Shown here piece by piece: positions 43,787 to 53,939 of a DNA stretch of 56,701 nt; the first letter of the stretch is position 1, and each line of letters begins with the position of its first letter. The stretch lies in assembly GCA_002690725.1 (NCBI GenBank), contig NZFS01000011.1, forward strand, positions 76,026 through 132,726. The letters are read 5' to 3'. The stretch comes from Gammaproteobacteria bacterium. GTDB lineage: Bacteria > Pseudomonadota > Gammaproteobacteria > Magnimaribacterales > D2472. Under the pieces are notes generated by a model that saw only the letters and a program-made list of their open reading frames with translations, did not search any database and had not been told where the DNA came from. Made by a program: the position numbers and the translations under genes.

Positions 43787-45607
43787 ATGAAAAATTTATT
43801 ATTGTCTATTTTATTAATCTCAGTTTTTTTCCTTAATGCTCAGCAGTTTGATGAGTCATTTTTAGATAGCTTACCAGACGATATTAGAGAAGATCTTGTC
43901 AATAGATCTGAAGAAAACACTAAAGCACTGGATGAAAATTATAGGCCTTCACAATATTCAAGCAAATTACAGCAGTTTGAAGAGTTAATTGATCTGAAAT
44001 CTCGAATTGAGCAGGATTTAAGAGAATTAGAAAAGAGGTTACAAAGTGATGATAAGCTTGAAATTAATACAGAATTAAAACTTTTTGGTTTAGATTTTTT
44101 TAACACATTCCAAACTTCGTTTATGCCAATTAATGAACCTAATCCTGATTCATCATACACGTTAGGCGTTGGTGATGTTCTAAGTATTCAATTGGTTGGT
44201 CAAAAAGACATCATTGAGGATTTTTTAATAAATGGTGATGGCTCAATTAATTTTCCAGACATTGGTGAAATAGTACTAATTGGTTTATCTCTTGATGAAG
44301 CATCAAAACTAATAAAGTCTAGGGTGAACTCTTCATTTATTGGAATAGAAGCATTCATTAGCATGTCAAAGTTAAGAGATGTCAACGTATTAATTACTGG
44401 TGACGCTCAGAACCCAGGTATTTACACATTATCTGGTAATTCAAATATCTTACAAGCAATAAATATTGCTGGTGGAATTAGTGAGTATGGGACATTCAGA
44501 GAAATTAACTTAGTTAGAGATAATAAAATTATTGAAGTTTTAGATGTTTATGAACTTTTAATAAATGGGAATTTTAATCTTAAAGAACGATTAAGGTCAG
44601 GTGATGTAATATTTATAAATCCCAGAAAAAGTGTTGTATCCATAGATGGAGCAGTTAAAAGACCTGCAAAATATGAGCTTCTTGATGAACAAAATCTTGG
44701 AGACGTTATTAATTACGCAAATGGATTTAAACAAACTGCAGATATTCAAAATATATATCTTGAAAGAATTTTGGATGGCACTCTTAAATCAATACCCATT
44801 ACAAACAGTATTCAGTTTGATTCAATAAAGTCAGTTGATGGAGATATGATTTATATAAGAGAATATCCATACAGAAAAGCAACTATTTCAGGTGCTGTAT
44901 TAAAGCCTGGTACTTACACGATGGCTGCTGGTGAAACATTAGACGATTTAATAATTAAGGCCGGTGGTTTTACAGAAAATGCTTATCCTTTTGGAGCTAT
45001 TTTTGAAAATAGAGATGCTAAATTGATAAATGAAGCTGCACAAAGCTTATTATATCAAGAGTTTTTGGATAATATTATTGCACTAAGTCAACAAAATATT
45101 AGCGGAAATTTTGACTTAACTCCTATAGTTGGCCTGACAAAAGAGATTAATGATTTAGAACCAAATGGAAGAATAGTTGTTGATATGGAAAATGAAGCCG
45201 CGAGAGAAACTCTCGGTATTCAAGAGGGTGATAATTTAAAAGTTCCTGAGAAAACAAACAATGTGTATGTCTACGGAGAAGTTTCATCTGAAGGTTCTGT
45301 CATGTATGAAGAAAATAAAAGTGTTGATTTTTTTATAGATAAATCAGGCGGTTATAAAAAATATGCAGATAATGAATCAATTTATATATTACATCCAAAT
45401 GGAGAAACACAAAGATACTCAAAGAAAAGAAATATATTTGAAAATCAACCTAAGTCAGGTATCACGATATATCCAGGATCGGTGATATTTGTTCCAAGAG
45501 AAATAGATAATTCATCCTCAAGAACATTAGCCGCCCAAGCATATGTAACCATACTTGGTAATTTAGGCCTCGCATTGGCATCATTGAACTCCATAAGCAG
45601 TGATTGA
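43787..45607 (+). CDS. Wza-like polysaccharide export outer-membrane protein with four SLBB repeats
   Basis: 606 residues with an N-terminal signal peptide (LLLSILLISVFFLNAQ) without a lipobox cysteine. A charged, probably helical stretch (about 55-95) precedes the poly-export domain (YTLGVGDVLSIQLVG, from about 124, GDGSINFPDIGEI). Four SLBB domains follow: ITGDAQNPGIYTL, IDGAVKRPAKYEL, ISGAVLKPGTYTM and VYGEVSSEGSVMY. It forms the outer-membrane exit for capsule or exopolysaccharide. Unlike E. coli Wza it is not a lipoprotein and has extra SLBB units, as in longer family members. It is followed 12 bases later by the YjbH-like gene. Confidence 0.88.
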   Translation: MKNLLLSILLISVFFLNAQQFDESFLDSLPDDIREDLVNRSEENTKALDENYRPSQYSSKLQQFEELIDLKSRIEQDLRELEKRLQSDDKLEINTELKLFGLDFFNTFQTSFMPINEPNPDSSYTLGVGDVLSIQLVGQKDIIEDFLINGDGSINFPDIGEIVLIGLSLDEASKLIKSRVNSSFIGIEAFISMSKLRDVNVLITGDAQNPGIYTLSGNSNILQAINIAGGISEYGTFREINLVRDNKIIEVLDVYELLINGNFNLKERLRSGDVIFINPRKSVVSIDGAVKRPAKYELLDEQNLGDVINYANGFKQTADIQNIYLERILDGTLKSIPITNSIQFDSIKSVDGDMIYIREYPYRKATISGAVLKPGTYTMAAGETLDDLIIKAGGFTENAYPFGAIFENRDAKLINEAAQSLLYQEFLDNIIALSQQNISGNFDLTPIVGLTKEINDLEPNGRIVVDMENEAARETLGIQEGDNLKVPEKTNNVYVYGEVSSEGSVMYEENKSVDFFIDKSGGYKKYADNESIYILHPNGETQRYSKKRNIFENQPKSGITIYPGSVIFVPREIDNSSSRTLAAQAYVTILGNLGLALASLNSISSD

Positions 45608-45619
45608 TTTCGATCAACA

Positions 45620-47593
45620 ATGTTACTAAAAAAAAAAGAAGCAGGTAACAAAAAATTTTTTTTTGTTTTAATTTTCCTCACCTTTTTATCATCTGCAGAT
45701 AGTTTCGATAATAACCTTTATAACAATCATGGAATTGTAGGCTTAATAAATATTCCAACTGCAAGATCTTACGATGAAGGAGTACATGGAGTTACTATAT
45801 ATGATAGTGATATAGATCAAAAAATTACTTTAACATCAAATCCATATGATTGGTTAGAAGCTTCCTTCTTTTATGTAAATATTCCGAGTATTGAACTTTG
45901 TAGGGCTTACTTTGATGTCAGAACATACTGTCAGGGTTTTAAAGATAAAGGATTCAATCTTAAGTTAAGAATAAAGCAGGAAGGTATTTTTCCTGCAATC
46001 GCTATAGGTTTTATGGATTTTGCAGGGACTGGAAAATATTCCTCCGAATATATAGTTTCAAGCTATGGTGTGGGCAAACTAGATATGCATTTCGGAATGG
46101 GTTGGGGAGCCTTAGGTGGTTCATCTGAGAAAATAAAAAATCCATTTGGCTACATAAGTGATAGTTTTTATTCAAGAGGAGGTTATGCAAGCCTTGGAGG
46201 ACAATTAAATTTCTCTAATTTTTTCTCTGGTCAAGAAGCAGCACCTTTTTACGGAATATCATATAGTTTCAATAAAAATGTGCTTTTTCAAATTGAAAAA
46301 GATACTATTTTAGTTGATGGTGGATCTCTTCCATATCCTGATAGAGAAAGTGACTATACCATTGGCCTTAATTACTTAATTAATGATAATTTTTCTCTTG
46401 GATTTTCATATGAAAAGGGGGGATACTCGTCATTAAAATTTCTATATAAAAATAATCCAAAAAGATCATTTAAGAAATATGAATATCAACAAGCAGATAC
46501 ATCTATAAATGATGACAAATACACAAAATTAATAAAAAATCTTGAGGAAAACGGCATTGGTGTAAATAAAATATCGGAAACTTCAAGATTCTTAGGCCTT
46601 GAATTAACACAATTTATACATCCTGATTTAAATCTAGTTGAGGAGATAATATCACAAGCATCAAGGGATGCTGGAATCAAAAAAGATATAAAAAAAGATT
46701 TAAAAATAACAGATTTAAAAGCTGTATCTGAAATTGATGAGGCTTTTGAAAGAAGTGCTAGAACAATTTATGAAAGACAGCAGTACAGGGGAGTAAATAC
46801 ATCATCAAATATTCGATTTAGGCCTTTTGTAGCATCAAGAGAAGAGTTTTTTAAAGGTGCAGTATTAGCGGAAAATGATACAGAGTTTGTAATAAGAGAA
46901 AATTTATTCTTCAATACAAATTTAAAATATTCTTTAGCTGATAACTTTGATGATCTAATCTTCCCACCTGTTGACACTTTCCCAGCACAAGTAAGGTCAG
47001 ACGTTAAGCAGTATCTAAAAAACATGGATCAAGGAATTCTTGTAGGAAGAGCTCAGATCGACTATCACCTTACTCCAAAAACAAATCACCATTTAATGTT
47101 TACAGGTGGCATCCTTGAAGACATGTTTTCAGGTTATGGAGCAGAATATTTATATTTTAAGCCTAATTCAAATTACTCATATGGTATTGAAGCATTTAAA
47201 GTAAAAAAAAGAGATTACAATTGGGGTTTTGGACATTTAGATTATGAAAATATTACGATGACTGCAAATCTTTACTATAGAAATTATGGGTTAATTCCAT
47301 TTGATATGAAGATTAGTGCTGGTGAATATCTCGCCGGTGATATTGGCTCCACTATTGAATTTTCAAGAACTTTTCAAAGTGGAGTAAGATTCGGAGCATT
47401 TGCAACTTTTACAGATGTATCTTCTGAAGACTTTGGAGAAGGATCTTTTGATAAAGGGATTTTTTTTAATATCCCTATATATGGGAATTTAATAAATTAT
47501 ACTTGGAGGCCTCTTACTAAAGATCCTGGTGCAAAATTAATAAGGCACCATAATTTAAATGATTTATTAGTGAAATTTAGACCATTAGATTAG
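45620..47593 (+). CDS. YjbH/GfcD-like outer-membrane exopolysaccharide protein
   Basis: 657 residues: a basic N-terminus with signal peptide (KKFFFVLIFLTFLSSADS), then the YjbH-family opening GIVGLINIPTARSYDEGVHGVTI, alternating strands rich in aromatic residues (WLEASFFYVNIPSIE, GFMDFAGTGKYSSEYIVSSY), and a C-terminal barrel-like half (SYGIEAFKVKKRDYNWGFG). The family is predicted to be beta-barrel in the outer membrane and works with Wza/GfcE-type exporters. No lipobox Cys is seen. The adjacent Wza-like gene fits a two-part export outlet. Confidence 0.85.
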   Translation: MLLKKKEAGNKKFFFVLIFLTFLSSADSFDNNLYNNHGIVGLINIPTARSYDEGVHGVTIYDSDIDQKITLTSNPYDWLEASFFYVNIPSIELCRAYFDVRTYCQGFKDKGFNLKLRIKQEGIFPAIAIGFMDFAGTGKYSSEYIVSSYGVGKLDMHFGMGWGALGGSSEKIKNPFGYISDSFYSRGGYASLGGQLNFSNFFSGQEAAPFYGISYSFNKNVLFQIEKDTILVDGGSLPYPDRESDYTIGLNYLINDNFSLGFSYEKGGYSSLKFLYKNNPKRSFKKYEYQQADTSINDDKYTKLIKNLEENGIGVNKISETSRFLGLELTQFIHPDLNLVEEIISQASRDAGIKKDIKKDLKITDLKAVSEIDEAFERSARTIYERQQYRGVNTSSNIRFRPFVASREEFFKGAVLAENDTEFVIRENLFFNTNLKYSLADNFDDLIFPPVDTFPAQVRSDVKQYLKNMDQGILVGRAQIDYHLTPKTNHHLMFTGGILEDMFSGYGAEYLYFKPNSNYSYGIEAFKVKKRDYNWGFGHLDYENITMTANLYYRNYGLIPFDMKISAGEYLAGDIGSTIEFSRTFQSGVRFGAFATFTDVSSEDFGEGSFDKGIFFNIPIYGNLINYTWRPLTKDPGAKLIRHHNLNDLLVKFRPLD

Positions 47594-47646
47594 ATTTTGT
47601 TTCAAAATTGATACTTAAAAATTCATAGCTTTTTATTATATTTGTG

Positions 47647-47652
47647 TATAAT
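47647..47652 (+). promoter_or_regulatory. Possible -10 box before the surface-protein gene
   Basis: TATAAT in the 179-base spacer between the YjbH-like gene and the repeat-rich surface-protein gene; a transcript from here would carry a leader of about 110 bases. No -35 at normal spacing is visible. The gene itself has a good GAGGAA Shine-Dalgarno at 47765-47770. Confidence 0.3.
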
Positions 47653-47727
47653 AGCCACCTAATTTTATAAATATGTGTTTTGGAGTGCTATATGTTTAAA
47701 TTTGTAAATATTAGCGTATATATTTAA

Positions 47728-49140
<1,413 letters not shown>

Positions 49141-49154
49141 AATATAGATAACAA

Positions 49155-49427
49155 TTGAGTCTCGGAAAAAAAGATATTATAAATAATATCTCTTCCGAGA
49201 CTTTTTTAAATAAATCTACAAGCAGAAGTTTCCTTGAGTCGTTCATAAGAATTATAAAAAAAAATAAGTCCAATATAGTTAAGATTTCAAAATTTGGTAC
49301 ATTCTATATTCATAAATCTCCTCAAAGAATTGGACGAAACCCAAAGACTAAACAAGAATTTATAATTCCTGAAAGAAAAAAGTTAGTTTTTAAACCATCT
49401 ACATTTATAAAAAATAAAATAAATTAA
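49155..49427 (+). CDS. ihfA: Integration host factor subunit alpha
   Basis: 90-residue HU/IHF protein: LGKKDIINNIS at the N-terminus aligns with the LTKADMAE region of IhfA, then VKISKFGTFYIHKSPQRIGRNPKTKQEFIIPERKKLVFKPS. The arm QRxGRNPKT and the IxxRxxxxFKP ending are alpha-type, partner of ihfB at 3986. The start is TTG at 49155, without a visible Shine-Dalgarno and 14 bases after the previous stop. Normally ihfA follows pheT directly; here 5.4 kb of export and surface genes intervene. Its first 18 codons form a strong terminator-like hairpin. Confidence 0.9.
   Translation: MSLGKKDIINNISSETFLNKSTSRSFLESFIRIIKKNKSNIVKISKFGTFYIHKSPQRIGRNPKTKQEFIIPERKKLVFKPSTFIKNKIN
49158..49207 (+). terminator. 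Intrinsic-terminator hairpin inside the ihfA 5' coding end
   Basis: AGTCTCGGAA (49158-49167) pairs perfectly with TTCCGAGACT (49193-49202). Inside, GATATTAT (49173-49180) pairs with ATAATATC (49183-49190). A run of T follows to 49207. The GC-containing outer stem plus U-tract has the form of a Rho-independent terminator for the surface-protein gene, which ends 17 bases upstream, yet it lies within the ihfA reading frame. Confidence 0.8.
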
Positions 49428-49428
49428 T

Positions 49429-49505
49429 TGGTCGGGATGGCCGGATTTGAACCGACGACCACTACACCCCCAGTGTAGTGCGCTACCAGACTGCGCTACA
49501 TCCCG
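49429..49505 (-). tRNA. tRNA-Pro(GGG)
   Basis: On the minus strand: acceptor CGGGATG pairs with CATCCCG, anticodon stem CTACA/TGTAG encloses loop CTGGGGG with anticodon GGG (complement of 49469-49471), T-loop GTTCAAATC, discriminator A and encoded CCA (complement of 49429-49431). It begins one base after the ihfA stop, in the opposite direction, so the two transcripts converge. Confidence 0.96.
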
Positions 49506-49566
49506 AAATTATATATAATATAGTGATTCATTAATCTGGTGTTATTTGTTAGCTAATTATATAAAA

Positions 49567-51489
49567 ATGAAAAAAATTTACTCAATAACTTTAAGAATTT
49601 TTTATATAACCATTTTTATGTTTCCTGTTCTTCTGTCATCTCGTGATGCCCAGATAAATGTTAAGAATGGTATTAACAATTGGGAGGAAGTTCCATATAT
49701 TGAACCAATACAACAAGATTTTGGTTTGAATAAATCAAGAAATAAAAACCCTATATACACATCGTCTGGAGTGGTAAAGGGAGAATTTCATCGAGGTGTC
49801 TATATTTGGGAAGACATCCCGTATGCTTTACCACCAGTTGGAGAACTTAGATGGAAGGCACCTCGAAAGATAGAGTTTAGTTCAGAACTAATATTACCAA
49901 AGACTAAAAACTTTTGCATACAAAGAACCTCAAACTTTGGTGGTTCCGCTGAATATGCTGATGAAGATGATTTATTATCTGGCAGCGAAGACTGTTTGTA
50001 TCTTGATGTTTTTGCTCCATTAAATAAATCCAAAAAATTGCTTCCTGTAATGTTTTGGATCCATGGTGGTGGAAATACCTCAGGCCTAAAAGATCTGTAT
50101 GATTTTCGAAAATTAGTTAAGAAACATGATGTTATTGTTGTAAGAATTAATTATAGACTAGGTCCATTTGGTTGGTTCACTCATCCAGCAATACAAGGTT
50201 TTCAAAATGATGTTGATAAAACTTCAAATTTTGGAACTTTAGATATTATTTCCGCCCTAGAGTGGGTAAATGAAAATATAACTTTGTTTGGAGGTGATTC
50301 AAATAACATTACCATATTTGGAGAGTCTGGAGGCGGCCATAATGTTTTATCTTTACTGGTGTCTAAAAGAGCAAAGGGACTTTTTCATAAAGCAATATCA
50401 ATGTCTGGTTATACAACATCTTTCTCAACTGAAAATGCATATAGACAGGATATTCAGTCTTTTAGCTCTGATCACACAAGTTGGAAAATTGTAAATAAAA
50501 TTGTTAATGATGTTTCTCAAGATAAAAAACAAAGTGAATATGAAAATAAAGAAATAAGAAAAATTTTGTTAAGCATGTCTGGTAAAGAATTTTATAAATA
50601 TTATTCAGATAGAAAATCTTACGAGGAAATACCCCTTCTTACCAATGATGGTATTGTAATACCTAAGAACGGACTAAGAAATGCTCTGTCGAAAACAGAG
50701 TATGTTAACAATGTACCTACAATGATAGGTTCCAATAGAGACGAAGTAAAATTCTGGTTAGCATTTTCCGAATATTTTGTTGAGCTTGATTATTCCATAG
50801 GTGGTTCAATACTAGGCCTTCCAAAAATTAGCTTAAAAGATGAAGGTGCTTATGAGGCATTTAACTATTATAGAAGCACCGCTTGGAAAATAAGAGGAGT
50901 TGATGAGCCACTGAATTCACTAGCAATGACTGGCAATAAAAATTTGTACTCCTATAGGTTTGATTGGGATGATCAAAGAAGATTTGTAATTGCTAATTTC
51001 AAGCAGATTTTTGGCGCAACGCATGCTCTTGAAGTTCCTCTGTTAGCAGGTGACAACTCTCTTGTTGGAGGCAGACCAGTTTCTAACTTTATTTATCCAA
51101 GAGGAATTTCACGTTTTTATATTTCAAGAAATATGATGAGATTCTGGACAAACTTTGCAAGAAATGGTGATCCAGGATCTTCTTCAAACAATATAAAGTG
51201 GAGACCTTATATTGATGAAAAATCAGATATTACATCCTTTATTATTTTGGATAATAAAAAAAATCTAAGAATGTCTTCAAGCAACACAAACCTTAAAATA
51301 CTTACAAAAGAATTATTTTATGATGAAAGATTAAATAAAGAAGAAAAATGCGTTATTTTATATCAGATGTTTACTTTTGTTGGTAATGATTTATATGATG
51401 AAAATATTAAAAACTATCCTGGAAATTGTAATAGGAACAGCTCAGAGCAATTCATAAAAGAAAATGCAAGTATTATAGATTATGATTAA
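49567..51489 (+). CDS. Secreted type-B carboxylesterase
   Basis: 640 residues with a signal peptide (LRIFYITIFMFPVLLSS). Carboxylesterase/cholinesterase family signatures: DIPYALPPVGELRWKAP, SEDCLYLDVFAP, IHGGGNTSG (oxyanion hole), the nucleophile Ser254 in FGESGGGH, the acidic residue in GSNRDEVKF and the His in FGATHALEVPLL. It probably hydrolyses esters in the periplasm or outside the cell. The ATG at 49567 gives a clean signal peptide; a TTG at 49546 is an alternative. Its 3' end overlaps that of the converging TerB-like gene by 17 bases. Confidence 0.9.
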   Translation: MKKIYSITLRIFYITIFMFPVLLSSRDAQINVKNGINNWEEVPYIEPIQQDFGLNKSRNKNPIYTSSGVVKGEFHRGVYIWEDIPYALPPVGELRWKAPRKIEFSSELILPKTKNFCIQRTSNFGGSAEYADEDDLLSGSEDCLYLDVFAPLNKSKKLLPVMFWIHGGGNTSGLKDLYDFRKLVKKHDVIVVRINYRLGPFGWFTHPAIQGFQNDVDKTSNFGTLDIISALEWVNENITLFGGDSNNITIFGESGGGHNVLSLLVSKRAKGLFHKAISMSGYTTSFSTENAYRQDIQSFSSDHTSWKIVNKIVNDVSQDKKQSEYENKEIRKILLSMSGKEFYKYYSDRKSYEEIPLLTNDGIVIPKNGLRNALSKTEYVNNVPTMIGSNRDEVKFWLAFSEYFVELDYSIGGSILGLPKISLKDEGAYEAFNYYRSTAWKIRGVDEPLNSLAMTGNKNLYSYRFDWDDQRRFVIANFKQIFGATHALEVPLLAGDNSLVGGRPVSNFIYPRGISRFYISRNMMRFWTNFARNGDPGSSSNNIKWRPYIDEKSDITSFIILDNKKNLRMSSSNTNLKILTKELFYDERLNKEEKCVILYQMFTFVGNDLYDENIKNYPGNCNRNSSEQFIKENASIIDYD

Positions 51490-51928
51490 ATGCACTTTTC
51501 ATCAAATCTTTTAACTTTAGAACTTCTATATCTTTTATTCTAATTAAGTCAGCAACTCTTCTTACAAGACGCTCTTCGTCAACTTCAAGTTTTCCGTCAG
51601 CATATGCAATTTTCCAGAGAAACTCCAAAAGCAACAATTTATCATTTTTTGAATAATTCTGATTTATATCTTCAATAAATTCATGAAAAGAAACGCTATC
51701 AGCGCTGTAGGCTTTAACAATACTATATATTTCAGATGTATCTTTATTTACTTTATTTGCAATTTTTTTAATTTCCATCATTAATACTGACAATTCATCT
51801 TCAGAAACATCTCCATCTGATCTTGCAATTTCGTAGGCTAAAACAGATGCAGTTAGCTCGATTTCAAATGATGGCATAACAGCATTTTCTGTTTTTTTAT
51901 TAATATTTTTTTTAAAAAAGTTGAACAT
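51473..51928 (-). CDS. TerB-like protein
   Basis: 151-residue acidic helical protein with the two TerB signatures EIARSDGDVSEDEL and WKIAYADGKLEVDEERLVRRVADLI, in which DGD/DGK acidic loops probably bind a divalent ion. TerB-domain proteins are linked to tellurite resistance and membrane stress, but many stand-alone copies have no known role. The ATG at 51928 is preferred; a GTG at 51943 is in frame. It is minus strand between two plus-strand genes and overlaps the esterase 3' end. Confidence 0.82.
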   Translation of the reverse strand: MFNFFKKNINKKTENAVMPSFEIELTASVLAYEIARSDGDVSEDELSVLMMEIKKIANKVNKDTSEIYSIVKAYSADSVSFHEFIEDINQNYSKNDKLLLLEFLWKIAYADGKLEVDEERLVRRVADLIRIKDIEVLKLKDLMKSAFNHNL

Positions 51929-52022
51929 AATTTTTTTGAGCACTATCTATGTGAGCCTAAATTAATTTTAATCCTATTACTATATTTATGTATACAAATC
52001 TTTTTTGAAGTAAAATTAACTA

Positions 52023-53939
52023 ATGAAATTACTTCTACCAATTTTAAGAAGTTTATCAAGAAGATACAAGTTACTTATACTTTCTATAGTTGACTTAATT
52101 ACAGCATTTACGTGTTGGTTGATATTTGGGCCTCCTTTTACTGCTTTAGTTGCTTCAAATTTTCAAATAAGTTTATACGGAGTAATTATTCAAAATATAT
52201 ATAATTTTTTTATTCCAGCACTAATTACATTTATTTACTTTATATATTCTGGTTTTTACAGGTCTTCAATAAGATATTCTGAATCAAGAGATTTAATTTT
52301 AAGATCGTTAAAAGGTTCAATAGTATTTGGAGTATCATGGGGTATTGTTTATGCAACAGAGTATGAGATTGTAAGAAACCAATATTTATTTGCAACAATT
52401 CTTAAATCTTTATTTTTAGCATATGTTTTTTATGCCTTCTTACAAATCTCTAGAGATTTTGCAAGATTGATTTTAAATTATTCTAAAAATAAAAAAATTG
52501 GAAAACCCGTCTTAATATATGGGGCAGGCGCTGCAGGTAACGAGCTATATCAGTCTTTAAAATATGATAATGAGGTAAATATTGTAGGTTTTTTTGATGA
52601 CTCAAGAGCATTAAGTGGAGCTGAAATAAACAGCATAAAAATTTTTGGAAAGAAGAAACATTTAAAAAAACTATCTGAAAAATATACAAATTTAGAAGTT
52701 TATTTAGCAATTCCAAGCTTGAATCAGCATGACAGAAGATTAATAATATCTGGTCTGGAAAAATATAAAGTTGCAGTTAGAACAATTCCAGCTCTTCATG
52801 AAATTGTTGCAAATCAAAAAAAAATGGTAGAAATGCAAGATTTATCAATCGACGATCTTCTTCCAAGAGATTCTGTAAAAAATTCTGCAACATCTTTTTT
52901 TGGAATGAATATAATGGTTACCGGAGCGGGTGGTTCTATTGGTTCTGAAATAGTAAGACAAGCCTTATTGGGGAATCCTAACAAAATTGTTTTATTTGAG
53001 ATATCTGAAATTAATTTATATTCAATTCAAGAAGAAATCGAATCTATCTCAAAAATAAAAGAGACATCCACTCAAATTATATGCGTTTTAGGCGATGTTA
53101 AAGATAAAGATAGATTAAATGAGATTATTTCTAACCATTCTATTGACTATATATATCATGCTGCTGCATACAAACATGTTCCTATCGTTGAGTATTATGA
53201 AAATATTTCAGAAGGACTCAAAAATAACATCTTTGGAACAAAAGCTTTATGCGAAGTAGCATCCAGTTGTGGTGTAAAAAAAGTTGTAGTAATTTCTACA
53301 GATAAGGCTGTAAGACCTACTAATATTATGGGAGCTTCAAAGAGAATTGCTGAAATGGTAGTGCAATGTATTGATGCAGAAACTAACAAAACTAAATACT
53401 GTATTGTTAGGTTTGGGAATGTCATAAATTCATCTGGATCCGTTATTCCTCTTTTTAGAAAACAAATCGCTCAAGGTGGACCTATTACAATTACACATAA
53501 AAAGGTAACAAGATATTTCATGACAATCACAGAAGCATCTAGTCTTGTAATCCAAGCTGGGGAGTTCGCGAATGGAGGCGATGTTTTTTTATTAGATATG
53601 GGAGAACAAGTAAAAATATTTGATTTAGCTGAAAAACTAATTTATTTATCTGGTAGAAATATTAGTCATGATGGTGAGAGTGATGGTATTGAAATTAAAG
53701 AAGTTGGTTTGAGACCTGGTGAAAAATTATTTGAAGAGTTACTAATATCAGGTGATAAACTTAAAACTTCAAATAGTAAAATTTTTAGATCAATTGAAGA
53801 TTATCCAAATAAAGAAATTTTGACTAAAGTTCTTGATGATTTATATAATGCCTCAATATCTAACGATGTAATAACAATCAGAAATATATTGAAAGAAAAT
53901 GTTGAGGGTTTTAGCGAGGTATCAAGTGAAAAAAAATAA
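52023..53939 (+). CDS. Membrane-bound UDP-HexNAc 4,6-dehydratase (PglF/WbpM/CapD family)
   Basis: 638 residues: about four transmembrane helices (to about 150), a CoA-binding-like Rossmann domain (VLIYGAGAAGNELY), then the SDR dehydratase domain (VTGAGGSIGSEIVRQAL, HAAAYKHVP, ISTDKAVRPTNIMGASKR). As usual in this family, Met replaces the SDR catalytic Tyr (MGASK). It makes UDP-4-keto-6-deoxy-GlcNAc, which the aminotransferase, acetyltransferase and PglC-like genes at 37042-39258 could use, although they lie 13 kb away. It is followed by an overlapping sugar dehydrogenase gene. Confidence 0.92.
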   Translation: MKLLLPILRSLSRRYKLLILSIVDLITAFTCWLIFGPPFTALVASNFQISLYGVIIQNIYNFFIPALITFIYFIYSGFYRSSIRYSESRDLILRSLKGSIVFGVSWGIVYATEYEIVRNQYLFATILKSLFLAYVFYAFLQISRDFARLILNYSKNKKIGKPVLIYGAGAAGNELYQSLKYDNEVNIVGFFDDSRALSGAEINSIKIFGKKKHLKKLSEKYTNLEVYLAIPSLNQHDRRLIISGLEKYKVAVRTIPALHEIVANQKKMVEMQDLSIDDLLPRDSVKNSATSFFGMNIMVTGAGGSIGSEIVRQALLGNPNKIVLFEISEINLYSIQEEIESISKIKETSTQIICVLGDVKDKDRLNEIISNHSIDYIYHAAAYKHVPIVEYYENISEGLKNNIFGTKALCEVASSCGVKKVVVISTDKAVRPTNIMGASKRIAEMVVQCIDAETNKTKYCIVRFGNVINSSGSVIPLFRKQIAQGGPITITHKKVTRYFMTITEASSLVIQAGEFANGGDVFLLDMGEQVKIFDLAEKLIYLSGRNISHDGESDGIEIKEVGLRPGEKLFEELLISGDKLKTSNSKIFRSIEDYPNKEILTKVLDDLYNASISNDVITIRNILKENVEGFSEVSSEKK

